Below are positions 17,973-26,454 of a stretch of DNA of 64,000 nucleotides, one piece after another; position 1 is the first letter of the stretch, and every line of letters begins with the position of its first letter. Position numbers and translations under genes: made by a program. The notes below the pieces were generated by a model. The model did not search any database, was not told the origin of the DNA, and worked only from the letters and a program-made list of their open reading frames with translations. The DNA comes from CAYNFR01 sp964396595 (GTDB taxonomy: Bacteria > Bacteroidota > Bacteroidia > Chitinophagales > Saprospiraceae), in NCBI GenBank assembly GCA_964396595.1, contig CAYNFR010000020.1, positions 1-64,000 of the forward strand, given 5' to 3'.

Positions 17973-18090
17973 TATTTAAAACTCCCTTTAAAAGCTACAA
18001 AGATATGCTCGTTACAAAAGCCAAAATCTGCTGTAATCATCAATATTGAGCATTCTGTTAACTCTTTTATCTCTGACTCTTAGACATGTA

Positions 18091-19404
18091 CTAACTCTCA
18101 AATGCCTTTTTGTAGGTTTCCAGGCAACGTTCTCTGGCATATTTATGATCAACTATCGGATTTGGATAAGACCGGGTTCCATATTCGGGTACCCATTGTT
18201 TAATGTATTCTGTTTTAGAATCAAATTTTTCGGCTTGGCTATATGGATTGAAAATCCTAAAATATGGCGCCGCATCCGTTCCTGACCCGGCAGCCCATTG
18301 CCAACCACCGTTATTACTAGCCAAGTCAAAATCCAATAATTTCAATGCGAAGTAGGCTTCTCCTAGACGCCAATCCATCAACAAGTGCTTAGTGAGGAAA
18401 CTAGCTGTTATCATTCTCACACGATTGTGCATATGTCCTGTTGCGTTCAATTCTCGCATCCCGGCATCAACTATCGGATATCCTGTCATACCATGACACC
18501 ACCGCTCAAACTCCTCCTCATTCTCGCGCCACAATATTTTGTCATACTGTGGTTTAAATGCACCCGTGACCACATGTGGAAAAGCATCCAAAATCTGGGA
18601 GTAAAAATCTCTCCATATCAATTCACTAAGATACACTTGGGATAATGCATTTGCTTTTATTGCCTTATCTCTGATGCTTACTGTCCCAAAACGGAAATGT
18701 ATACCCAGTCTGGATGTGCCGACAGTGTTAGCAGGAAAATTTCGAGTATTGCCGTAATTCTTAATGACCCCCGATCGCACTTCAACATCCGGAATAGGTA
18801 CAGAAGATTTTTTAAAGCCCATAGATGCAAGACTCATCATAGTTTCAGGAGTCTGCCGACTCAAATTGTGCAATCGATCATGGGACGGGTAATCCATACT
18901 GCCCCCACGCAGATACTCTTCTTCAAATCTCCCTAGCCATGAATTCTTATACGGGGTGAACACTGTATATGTGGTACCTGTCTTCGATCGAACTTCCTCG
19001 TTTTCGAAAATGACATGGTCTTTAAACGTATGCATATTCACGCCACATTTTAGCAGTAAATTCTTAACAGCTTCATCTCTCTTTTTGGCATAGGGTTCAT
19101 AATCACGGTTAAGGTAAACATCAGAGATGGGGTATGTAGCAATTAATTGCTGCCATACTTCTACTGGATCCCCATAAAAAACCTTCAAATCACTTCCGAG
19201 AGATTGACATTTTCCTTTTAGATCAGAAATAGTAGCATATATGAAACTCAATCGGGTATCATCCGCCGGTAGCAGATCTAATATGTTCTTATCAAAAATA
19301 AAAATGGGTAGAACATTTACAGACTGGGATAAAGCCTCATAGAGTCCGTGGTTGTCATGTAATCTCAGATCTCGTCTAAACCAAAAAATACGTACATGCT
19401 CCAT
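18091..19404 (-). CDS. phrB: Class I CPD deoxyribodipyrimidine photolyase
   Basis: A 437-residue blue-light enzyme that splits UV-induced pyrimidine dimers. The antenna domain begins HVRIFWFRRDLRLHDNHGLY, and the FAD domain has TSRLGIHFRFGTVSIRD, SELIWRDFYSQIL, GMTGYPIVDAGMREL, HNRVRMITASFL and the diagnostic NNGGWQWAAGSGTDAAPYFR. These place it with class I CPD photolyases rather than with DASH proteins. It is divergent from the TPR lipoprotein and close to the FAD oxidoreductase. A CRY-DASH gene lies 4.2 kb further on. Confidence 0.93.
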   Translation of the reverse strand: MEHVRIFWFRRDLRLHDNHGLYEALSQSVNVLPIFIFDKNILDLLPADDTRLSFIYATISDLKGKCQSLGSDLKVFYGDPVEVWQQLIATYPISDVYLNRDYEPYAKKRDEAVKNLLLKCGVNMHTFKDHVIFENEEVRSKTGTTYTVFTPYKNSWLGRFEEEYLRGGSMDYPSHDRLHNLSRQTPETMMSLASMGFKKSSVPIPDVEVRSGVIKNYGNTRNFPANTVGTSRLGIHFRFGTVSIRDKAIKANALSQVYLSELIWRDFYSQILDAFPHVVTGAFKPQYDKILWRENEEEFERWCHGMTGYPIVDAGMRELNATGHMHNRVRMITASFLTKHLLMDWRLGEAYFALKLLDFDLASNNGGWQWAAGSGTDAAPYFRIFNPYSQAEKFDSKTEYIKQWVPEYGTRSYPNPIVDHKYARERCLETYKKAFES

Positions 19405-19444
19405 CTATACCATGCATTATGACATAAAGAGAATCACTAAATCA

Positions 19445-19452
19445 TATATTTG
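19445..19452 (+). promoter_or_regulatory. Putative -7 element of the TPR lipoprotein gene
   Basis: TATATTTG matches TAnnTTTG exactly. It overlaps the in-frame TTG at 19450, so translation more likely begins at ATG 19468. No -33 TTG is seen at the usual spacing. Confidence 0.4.
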
Positions 19453-19467
19453 TTCAAAAAAATAAGA

Positions 19468-20361
19468 ATGCGGAGAATATATCTCTTGACGTGTTTGACC
19501 ATCGCACTATTAGCTTGTGAGTCGGAAAAGCCCAACGACTTGACAATGCTCGATAATTTGTTCAGGGAATATAATCTGCAACCTGTCATGGAGGCCGGTA
19601 ACACTTATTTGGATTCACTCTCTTCAGTGATAGGTAGAAATAAGCTCAACAAGGTTGATAAATCCAAACATCTCCTCCAAGCTATCAAAGTAGCTGAACA
19701 AATCGAAGATTATTATCGCATACCGTCATTCCTATTGCCATTGCTACGAGAAGATCTTAGTACCGAAGAAAGAGACAAACTCCTCCCAATACTTAGCGCT
19801 TCACTTAAAAGGGTAAACAAAAATCATGCAGCCACTGCCGTAGATCTAGCACGGATTAAGTATGGCAACATACTATCGAGCGAGTTAAAGCAAAATGGCC
19901 TAGACACCATGTCAATTGATGGTTTTATGAAATCCCTATTTGACAACATCCTAGTTGATACTGACGAAACCGGAGTAAATAGATTAGCCTCTATGCGATA
20001 TGTGGATGCTACCGAGGCTTTAGCTTTGGCCGCGCCAAGCCATCCGGGAGTACCTGAAAACCTGTATAAAGCAGCCGAAGTGGCTAGAAGTATCCGAACA
20101 CTACCTAAAGCCATGACTCTTTATGACTGGATTCTAGAAGAGTACCCGGCGTATACCGATTATGCTAAGGTCATGTTTATTAAAGCTTATCTCATGGAGT
20201 ATGAATATCAAGATCTCGATGCAGCTAGAAAGCTCTACGAGCAATTTTTAGCAAAATATCCGAGTCATGAATTTTCAGAAAGTGCTAAGTTCCTGCTCAA
20301 TAACATGGGTAAGTCTGAAGAGGAGATATTGAGTGAATTGACTAAATCATCTAGAAACTAA
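19468..20361 (+). CDS. TPR-containing lipoprotein
   Basis: A 297-residue lipoprotein with lipobox LLAC (Cys17). The C-terminal third has TPR-like helices (MTLYDWILEEYPAYTDYAKVM, LDAARKLYEQFLAKYPSHEFS), like YbgF/BamD-type repeats. The N-terminal part is helical with no recognised domain. The stop codon overlaps the end of the convergent arrestin-like gene by 4 nt. It is probably an envelope scaffold; the function is unknown. Confidence 0.78.
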   Translation: MRRIYLLTCLTIALLACESEKPNDLTMLDNLFREYNLQPVMEAGNTYLDSLSSVIGRNKLNKVDKSKHLLQAIKVAEQIEDYYRIPSFLLPLLREDLSTEERDKLLPILSASLKRVNKNHAATAVDLARIKYGNILSSELKQNGLDTMSIDGFMKSLFDNILVDTDETGVNRLASMRYVDATEALALAAPSHPGVPENLYKAAEVARSIRTLPKAMTLYDWILEEYPAYTDYAKVMFIKAYLMEYEYQDLDAARKLYEQFLAKYPSHEFSESAKFLLNNMGKSEEEILSELTKSSRN

Positions 20362-20807
20362 CCGACTATTTCTTTCGTAAATGGGGATAAGGCTACACCA
20401 CGTACTTTTACTTCTGCTGTTAGGATAAAAGATGACTTAACGTTATTCAACTTTTTAGCGAGTTTGCTGATACCACTTTTTATAGTGCCGCTTTCCCCCA
20501 GTCTATCTATAGGAGACTTTAACTTATCAAAGCTCAAGTCGAAGTTGATTATTTTTGTTTCTTCTGCACCGATCGGCACGTCTAGGCTTATCGATTTTTT
20601 GGCTAATGGATAGTTGTCGGTGCGCTTTGACTTTCTCCAGCCTCTGGAGTATTCTTCTTCCAACTTGATGTCGATGTGCTCAATGAATTGTGTTGTAGTC
20701 GACTTGAGTAACAGTTGTCCAGTTACTATCTTATCGGTAATGGCAATGTTGTCTATGGAAACTTTTACACCTTCTATTCCTAACCAATCTTTAAAGCGTC
20801 TTAGCAT
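20358..20807 (-). CDS. Arrestin-like (Spo0M-type) protein
   Basis: A 149-residue protein with no signal. It begins RRFKDWLGIEGVKVSIDNIA and has FIEHIDIKLEEEYSRGWRK and LAKKSISLDVPIGAEETKIINF, the strand and turn pattern of Spo0M-like arrestin folds (the family start has the form 'LGIGGAKV'). In Bacillus, Spo0M affects sporulation control; here the role is unknown since Bacteroidota do not sporulate. The assignment to this fold is by eye. Confidence 0.5.
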   Translation of the reverse strand: MLRRFKDWLGIEGVKVSIDNIAITDKIVTGQLLLKSTTTQFIEHIDIKLEEEYSRGWRKSKRTDNYPLAKKSISLDVPIGAEETKIINFDLSFDKLKSPIDRLGESGTIKSGISKLAKKLNNVKSSFILTAEVKVRGVALSPFTKEIVG

Positions 20808-20963
20808 TTTTTTATTAATATGAACAAAAGTAATCTTTGTTCGAGTTCAGTGCGCCTCCTAACTTCCGATTGATTGTGAATAATAATAGACGAAGTGTAA
20901 TTAATGGCACGTTCACTTCGTTCTTAAGAGATTGAAACTAAGCTCACTAAACAACTAATTATT

Positions 20964-21539
20964 ATGAAAAGATTGATTTTTTGCCTTATAGCACTGTGTG
21001 TTTATACGACCGTCGATGCACAAGTCGGCATCAGAGGCGGACTTAATTACAGCAACATAAAGGTAGACTCGGGAGGGCCTGATTTTGGCTCAGCAGAACA
21101 ACTAGGGTATCACCTTGGACTCCAAGGCAATATTGATCTCCCAGGGATTGTAAGCATCCGCCCCGGATTACTATATCATATGAAAGGGGGTAAGGAAGAT
21201 CAATCAGGCTCAGGATCAACCAAGCTATCTTACATAGAGACACCATTAAATCTGGGATTAAATATCGGATCTAACAAGTTCAAACTAGTGATCGAAGGAG
21301 GTGTATACTTTGGCTTTTTAGTAGATGCCAGCTCCAATTTTATTCCAGACATAAAAAACAGATTTAACAAATCTGATTGGGGCTCTAATTTTGGAGCAGT
21401 CATCGAAATCTCTAATCTCGGCATAGGAATTAATTATAGCAATAGTCTTTCAGGTATTAATCAGAACGACCAGTTAAATCAAGCTTTCAGAATGAAAAAT
21501 GGCAATCTCTCTCTGTTCGTATATGTCTATCTATTTTAA
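20964..21539 (+). CDS. PorT-like outer-membrane beta-barrel protein
   Basis: A 191-residue protein with a signal peptide (MKRLIFCLIALCVYTTVDA). The mature protein starts QVGIRGGLNYSNIKVD and has alternating strands such as IRPGLLYHMKGG, LSYIETPLNLGLNIG and FKLVIEGGVYFGFLVDA, ending in LSLFVYVYLF. This is the outer_membrane_beta-barrel_2 type common in Bacteroidota, probably an 8-stranded barrel. It is 14 nt ahead of the MscS gene. Confidence 0.85.
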   Translation: MKRLIFCLIALCVYTTVDAQVGIRGGLNYSNIKVDSGGPDFGSAEQLGYHLGLQGNIDLPGIVSIRPGLLYHMKGGKEDQSGSGSTKLSYIETPLNLGLNIGSNKFKLVIEGGVYFGFLVDASSNFIPDIKNRFNKSDWGSNFGAVIEISNLGIGINYSNSLSGINQNDQLNQAFRMKNGNLSLFVYVYLF

Positions 21540-21553
21540 TACCCAATAATAGA

Positions 21554-22414
21554 ATGCTGGGATATATATTTCGATTTGTATTTTCTAATGGTTTCTTGCT
21601 ATTGCTGGGCTTATTCCTTAGGTTCGGCAGTCGTCATGTACCTTTTATTCAAGACTACTCCGTAACGAATGAGCGGATAGCTAGTTTTATTTTTCTAGTA
21701 CTTTTCCTGAATAGTATTGCCTTCTTGTTCTCATATTTTTATCGTAAAAAGAACAAAATACCCTACCCCAAGCAAGATACCGTTATCGTCGGCGTACGAA
21801 ATGTATACCTCACTATCGTTTCGCTGGCTACGATTTTATTGATAGCTAGTTTTTTCGGCATATCTTTCAAAGATCTGATTACTAGTCTGAGTATAGTAGC
21901 GGCGGCTATTGCAATTATCAGCAAAGAATTTATCTCAGCTATTATCAGCGGGTTCATCTTAGCTTTCTCCAAGATGTTAAACATTGACGACTATGTCCAG
22001 ATAGGAAGCTACAAGGGTAGAATCATAGACATGACGCTTACAAAAATTCATTTACTCAATGAAGATGATGACTTGATAATAATAGGCAATGATAAAGTCT
22101 TCTACAACGAAATAATCAACTACTCCAAGGGAAATCTCAAAAGAGTAAGTATACCTTTTAGCATGGATAACAAGTACATTTCATCAGTGGAAGATCTAGA
22201 ATCCAGTCTTATTAGGGAAATGCATGTCTTTTTTGATAAAATTGATCAACAATCATTCAATCTACGCGTCTCAGCTGTACATAAGGACTACATTGATTTT
22301 AAATTTCAGTACACCCTCAAGGAAATTGATAAATCAACAGAATTTGCCATAAGAAGAAAGACCGCCAGAAAAGTAATTAACTATATCAAAGAGCAATCTA
22401 AAAAAATTGATTAA
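21554..22414 (+). CDS. MscS-family mechanosensitive channel
   Basis: A 286-residue inner-membrane protein. Hydrophobic segments at about residues 8-22, 38-56, 75-95 and 102-130 include the pore-lining helix (FKDLITSLSIVAAAIAIISKEFISAIISG). The beta domain begins NIDDYVQIGSYKGRIIDMTL, followed by VFYNEIINYSKG. Such channels release solutes upon osmotic downshock. It likely shares a transcript with the barrel gene 14 nt upstream. Confidence 0.9.
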   Translation: MLGYIFRFVFSNGFLLLLGLFLRFGSRHVPFIQDYSVTNERIASFIFLVLFLNSIAFLFSYFYRKKNKIPYPKQDTVIVGVRNVYLTIVSLATILLIASFFGISFKDLITSLSIVAAAIAIISKEFISAIISGFILAFSKMLNIDDYVQIGSYKGRIIDMTLTKIHLLNEDDDLIIIGNDKVFYNEIINYSKGNLKRVSIPFSMDNKYISSVEDLESSLIREMHVFFDKIDQQSFNLRVSAVHKDYIDFKFQYTLKEIDKSTEFAIRRKTARKVINYIKEQSKKID

Positions 22415-22432
22415 AATAAGTGTTTACCACTA

Positions 22433-22462
22433 TTGCAGATCATTAAATATGATGCATATTTG
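22433..22462 (+). promoter_or_regulatory. Promoter of lolD (TTG-N19-CATATTTG)
   Basis: TTG at 22433-22435 and CATATTTG at 22455-22462 are separated by 19 nt, the ideal Bacteroidota spacing (consensus TAnnTTTG, 7 of 8 bases). Transcription would start near 22469, after the in-frame ATG at 22465, so ATG 22516 is the likely translation start. Confidence 0.6.
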
Positions 22463-22515
22463 CAATGCGTAATGATTTATTAATCAGCGCAATAATTCCG
22501 ATCCCTTTTGAACAT

Positions 22516-23172
22516 ATGCTAACAGGAACAAATATTTCTAAATCCTACGGTACTGTACATGTCCTTGACAATGTCAACGTATCATTTTACCAGAACGAAA
22601 TAGCCGCCATTATCGGTAAAAGCGGAAGTGGCAAGAGTACCCTACTCCATATACTAGGTACATTAGATACAGCAGATACAGGCAATATTAAGCTGGATGA
22701 TATCGAGCTTTCTGGGCTCAATGAAAAACAGCTAGCGCAGATCAGAAATCAGAAAATTGGATTCATTTTTCAATTTCATCACCTTTTGGCTGAATTTACA
22801 GCACTAGAGAATGTATGTATACCTGCATTCATCAATGGTACATCAAGTGCCACGGCTAATAAACGAGCAAAAGAACTTCTCGACTACCTTGGCATGTCAC
22901 ATAGACTCCATCATAAACCTACAGCGCTGTCCGGAGGTGAACAACAGCGCGTAGCTGTTGCTCGAGCACTTGTAAACAATCCCAGCATTGTATTCGCTGA
23001 CGAACCTACAGGAAATCTGGATGAGGCCTCGTCAGATGATTTGTTCAGGCTTTTGAACGATCTCAAGCGAGACTTTAATCAAGCAATTGTGCTAGTGACA
23101 CACAGTTCAGATATGGCTCAGAAATGCGACAGAATCTACCACCTTTCCAATAAGCAATTGAAGGTAGCGTAG
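22516..23172 (+). CDS. lolD: ABC transporter ATP-binding protein, LolD-like
   Basis: A 218-residue ATPase of the LolCDE/MacB-type group. Walker A is IGKSGSGKST, the Q-loop FQFHHLL, the signature LSGGEQQR and Walker B IVFADEPTGNLD, with H-loop VTHSS. LolD releases lipoproteins from the inner membrane to the LolA carrier; here the membrane partner (LolC/E, FtsX-like) is not nearby, as is usual in Bacteroidota. The upstream ATG 22465 lies before the predicted transcript start and is not used. Confidence 0.88.
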   Translation: MLTGTNISKSYGTVHVLDNVNVSFYQNEIAAIIGKSGSGKSTLLHILGTLDTADTGNIKLDDIELSGLNEKQLAQIRNQKIGFIFQFHHLLAEFTALENVCIPAFINGTSSATANKRAKELLDYLGMSHRLHHKPTALSGGEQQRVAVARALVNNPSIVFADEPTGNLDEASSDDLFRLLNDLKRDFNQAIVLVTHSSDMAQKCDRIYHLSNKQLKVA

Positions 23173-23653
23173 TTAATTAGTTGATCCTTAAGAAGTTTGT
23201 ACCATTTGGCGGCTCACGGCTTGCCAATTGAAAATGGAGAATGAAAAGTGAAAAGGCTTGCCCAGAGCTTGTCGAAAGTGAAAAGTACATAATAGCTAAT
23301 AAAGAAGGTACAAGGCCGAAATGTCAGATTCATTTATGCTTGGCACACTATGAGTAGAACTTCGTGACCTTTACTATTAAAAGAAAGGACTTAACTCTCA
23401 AGTACCCCATGTTTAACATTGAGGACACATAGTATGGAGACAACAATTGTATATCTAATGGATGATAGATTATGTATAATTAGCTTGATGTAAAAAAAGC
23501 AGGTTTTACAACGATAGCTAAAAAGTATCTTGCAGAGTCATCTGACTATATGTGTCAACAAAATATTGATTACGAATAAGGTAAAATGGGATCGGAGACA
23601 AATAAACACCACCCCATTATGACCACACCACATTACAAAATAATGCCCATACA
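23173..23653. other. Gene-free region with decayed REP-like motif
   Basis: About 480 nt without a supported gene. Positions about 23230-23285 have a purine-rich run (AAAATGGAGAATGAAAAGTG) with CTTGCCCAGAGCTTGTCGAA. The latter resembles the CTTGCCCTGAGCTTGTCGAAGG type of intergenic repeat seen in many bacteria; a single weak copy is present. No terminator follows lolD. Confidence 0.5.
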
Positions 23654-24982
23654 CTAGCGCATCTCGACAGATGGCATATTGCGCCTCGAAATCCAGTAAT
23701 TTGCATAAGCGCCATCCGGATCATATCTCTCGGCCTGTTTAGTAACATTAAATCGTCGATTCTCTCTCGGATCATTGCCCACACCTGCTAAATAATTCCA
23801 ATTACCCCAATTGCTACATGGGTCATAATCGATAAGATAAGATTCGAAAAACGCTGCTCCCATCCTCCAATTAAGACCCATATCATGAATAAGATAACTA
23901 GCGACATTTTGCCGCGCACGATTTGACATATATCCTGATGAGACCAGTTCTGTCATCGCCGCATCCACGAATGACTGACCTGTTCTACCTTCTGCCCATT
24001 TTTTAAATTCAGTCCAATCCTTTTTAGACTTAGTGTCAGGGTACTGGTTTTTAATTCCTTTAAATTTAAAGATGGCATTTCCATACTTCTTGCCCATCAA
24101 TCTAAAAAAGTCGCGCCAGAGCAATTCAAAAAACAGATGATAGGTGGACTCATTAGCTCCGTGGCGTTCTTCGAATCGGAGTATTTCGTAATAGATATAT
24201 TTAGGGCTAATGCATCCATGAGCAAGATAAGCCGAAAACTTGCTGGAATAATCCAAGCCTAGCAGCCCATTTCGCGTTTCTTTGTAGGAAGAAATCAAGC
24301 CAGATTGATGGATATAATATTCCACTCTGGCCATACCCGCTGATTCACCACCACAAATAATCGGTTCGGCAATACTATCGACACAGTCATATCTAAGCTC
24401 TTCCAGGGTCGGAATCTCTCCAAGTTCTATATCTGGTGTAATGCCACAAAATATGACTTCAGGAGCATCCAATGGAAGTCTCACAGGTGTAATTTTCTCT
24501 ACTTCTTTTCTAAACTGTGTAAAAGAGTCGGGCGTCTGCGTTACCGGAAATGGCAAATCTGCTGTATAATAAAGCATTTTACCTCGACTGTAGCGCAATT
24601 CTTGTCCTACGGCCCATAAGCTCTTTTCAAGTGCATCTTGCACTTGAACTTCTTCATCAGTCCTTTCTCTATTGCAAAAAACCCAACTTGACTTAAGGTT
24701 GCTAGCTAGTTCACTGATAATAATTTCCGGTCTGCCTAGGCGTACGATTAAATTCGAACCACATGCACGCAAAGATTCTCGAAGGTCATGAACGCTTTCT
24801 ATAATAAAACGCGCCCGATGAACCTCAGTCTTTCGAAAGCCATAACTTGTCTCATTAAAAAAATGTCGTTCGTCAAACACATAAACGGGCACTACCCTAC
24901 CACCACTTTGGATCGCATCCATCAATGCCTCGTTATCGTGCAAGCGTAGATCATTTCTAAACCATAGAATGACTGTCTTCAT
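23654..24982 (-). CDS. DASH-type cryptochrome/photolyase
   Basis: A 442-residue flavoprotein of the CRY-DASH group: single-stranded-DNA photolyase and possible blue-light sensor. Antenna domain KTVILWFRNDLRLHDNEAL; FAD domain with SSKFSAYLAHGCISPKYIY, LLWRDFFRLM, RTGQSFVDAAMTEL, SNRARQNVASYLIHDMGLNWR and WGNWNYLAGVGNDPRENR, with WNYLAGVGNDPR being a DASH hallmark. It is divergent from the lipoprotein-SCO-cytochrome cluster, sharing a 63-nt promoter region. Confidence 0.93.
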   Translation of the reverse strand: MKTVILWFRNDLRLHDNEALMDAIQSGGRVVPVYVFDERHFFNETSYGFRKTEVHRARFIIESVHDLRESLRACGSNLIVRLGRPEIIISELASNLKSSWVFCNRERTDEEVQVQDALEKSLWAVGQELRYSRGKMLYYTADLPFPVTQTPDSFTQFRKEVEKITPVRLPLDAPEVIFCGITPDIELGEIPTLEELRYDCVDSIAEPIICGGESAGMARVEYYIHQSGLISSYKETRNGLLGLDYSSKFSAYLAHGCISPKYIYYEILRFEERHGANESTYHLFFELLWRDFFRLMGKKYGNAIFKFKGIKNQYPDTKSKKDWTEFKKWAEGRTGQSFVDAAMTELVSSGYMSNRARQNVASYLIHDMGLNWRMGAAFFESYLIDYDPCSNWGNWNYLAGVGNDPRENRRFNVTKQAERYDPDGAYANYWISRRNMPSVEMR

Positions 24983-25012
24983 GGCTTTAATTATATTATC
25001 TTAACAAAATCC

Positions 25013-25020
25013 TACCTTTG
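25013..25020 (+). promoter_or_regulatory. Putative -7 element of the SCO/cytochrome cluster
   Basis: TACCTTTG matches TAnnTTTG 26 nt before the ATG at 25046. No -33 TTG is seen at 19-20 nt. Confidence 0.45.
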
Positions 25021-25045
25021 TTGTTTATTATATAAGACCATAAAT

Positions 25046-25432
25046 ATGCGGTTTTTATTCCTTTTATTCGCTACATCGATTGTCCTACATTCCTGTACAA
25101 TTCCGAAGTCAGATGTGGATAGGCTTCATGACGAAGTAATGCAAATACACGATGATGTAATGCCCAAGATGCGCGATATCTACAGCCTCAAAAAATCTCT
25201 CAAAAGATTGGTAGAAGAAGGTGACGAACAAGCCGCTTATCATATGGATCTTCTTGATAAAGCAGATGACGCTATGATGGACTGGATGAGAGATTACCGT
25301 AAACCACTGGAGACACGCGAGAACAAAATAGAATATTTACAAGGTGAGAAATCCAAAATCCAAGAAGTGCGAGATCTCATGCTATCATCAATAAAGGCGG
25401 CCTCGGATTTTATAAACATACCTCAGCGCTAA
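25046..25432 (+). CDS. Small helical lipoprotein ('viral A-type inclusion protein' type)
   Basis: A 128-residue lipoprotein (lipobox LHSC, Cys17). The mature part is nearly all alpha-helix and acidic, rich in Met, Asp and His (DRLHDEVMQIHDDVMPKMRD, MDLLDKADDAMMDWMRDYRK). Homologues are often misnamed viral A-type inclusion protein in Bacteroidota. The His/Met-rich helices next to an SCO protein suggest, by inference, a periplasmic copper-handling role. It precedes the SCO gene by 1 nt and is certainly co-transcribed with it. Confidence 0.78.
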   Translation: MRFLFLLFATSIVLHSCTIPKSDVDRLHDEVMQIHDDVMPKMRDIYSLKKSLKRLVEEGDEQAAYHMDLLDKADDAMMDWMRDYRKPLETRENKIEYLQGEKSKIQEVRDLMLSSIKAASDFINIPQR

Positions 25433-25433
25433 T

Positions 25434-26048
25434 ATGGTTAACAAATATTACTTGTGGATGGCGGTCTTTTTTTATGCATGCACGCATAACCATAACAAGC
25501 CCCTTCCGATACTAGGCAACCAAGAAGACTTGGATGGAACTATTGTCGAACACCGAATCAGAGATTTTAGTTTTGTCAATCAACTGGGAGAGATGATTAC
25601 AAATCAAAGCTTGGAGAATCATATTTATGTGGTAGATTTCTTTTTCACAAGTTGTCCAAGCATATGTCCCCGAGTCAAAAAACAAATGCTACGAATCTAT
25701 GAATACACTGCTGATTACGACGACTTTAAACTAATGAGCCATACCATTGACCCTAAGCGAGACTCTATCTCTGTGTTAAAACGATATGCAGACAATCTCG
25801 ATATTGATCATAACCGTTGGTATTTTCTGCACGGCAATAAAGATGAAATACTAACCATCGCCAATGAGGATTATTTTATTGCCGCGCTTGAAGATGCCAA
25901 TGCGCCAGGGGGCTTTGATCACAGCGGTAAACTCATACTGGTCGATAAAAACCGCCGTATAAGAGGCTTCTGTGATGGAACAGAAGCTGATTCTGTTACT
26001 AAATTTTTTAAAACAATAGACAGATTACGTAGTGAGTATAACGAGTAA
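25434..26048 (+). CDS. SCO1/SenC-family protein
   Basis: A 204-residue thioredoxin-fold protein that moves copper to cytochrome oxidase or acts as a thiol-disulfide reductase. The motif CPSICP (FFTSCPSICPRVKKQ) supplies the CxxxC copper ligands, and the conserved His is in GFDHSGKLILVDKN. An N-terminal hydrophobic segment (YYLWMAVFFYACTH) is a lipoprotein-like signal. It lies 1 nt after the lipoprotein gene and 16 nt before the cytochrome gene. No oxidase subunit is nearby. Confidence 0.92.
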   Translation: MVNKYYLWMAVFFYACTHNHNKPLPILGNQEDLDGTIVEHRIRDFSFVNQLGEMITNQSLENHIYVVDFFFTSCPSICPRVKKQMLRIYEYTADYDDFKLMSHTIDPKRDSISVLKRYADNLDIDHNRWYFLHGNKDEILTIANEDYFIAALEDANAPGGFDHSGKLILVDKNRRIRGFCDGTEADSVTKFFKTIDRLRSEYNE

Positions 26049-26064
26049 TCTTGGGCATATAAAG

Positions 26065-26454
26065 ATGTCCGAAAACCTTTGTACAAGCTTGTTTTTCGCA
26101 TTCATTACTATCGGCCTTATCTCATGTAGAGATACAGAATTCGTACAAGGAGCGCGCATTTACGAAACCAGATGCCTAAACTGTCATATGAGTGATGGGA
26201 GCGGTCTCGCTCCACTATATCCTAATCTCGCAGGATCTAATATTGTTTCACAAGGTGGTGCAAACCTAGCCTGTATCATCATTAATGGCCAGAACTCTTC
26301 TAGGATTGCTACTATCGAAATGCCCGGTAATAGTGATCTCACGCCCGCAGAGCTTTCTAACCTACTCAATTACATCAATCACAAATGGGGAAATCAGAAA
26401 ACGGAAACTCCTCGCGCTATCGCGCAATATATCGCGGATTGTAATATCAGATAA
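26065..26454 (+). CDS. Lipid-anchored c-type cytochrome
   Basis: A 129-residue protein with an N-terminal lipobox (GLISC, Cys21) and one haem-c site CLNCH (residues 37-41); the axial Met is in the MPGNSDLTPAEL segment. It is a class I monohaem cytochrome of the type attached to SCO clusters, an electron carrier in the periplasm. ATG 26065 is chosen because an upstream in-frame start would lie inside the SCO gene. Its stop codon overlaps trxB on the other strand by 8 nt. Confidence 0.87.
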   Translation: MSENLCTSLFFAFITIGLISCRDTEFVQGARIYETRCLNCHMSDGSGLAPLYPNLAGSNIVSQGGANLACIIINGQNSSRIATIEMPGNSDLTPAELSNLLNYINHKWGNQKTETPRAIAQYIADCNIR

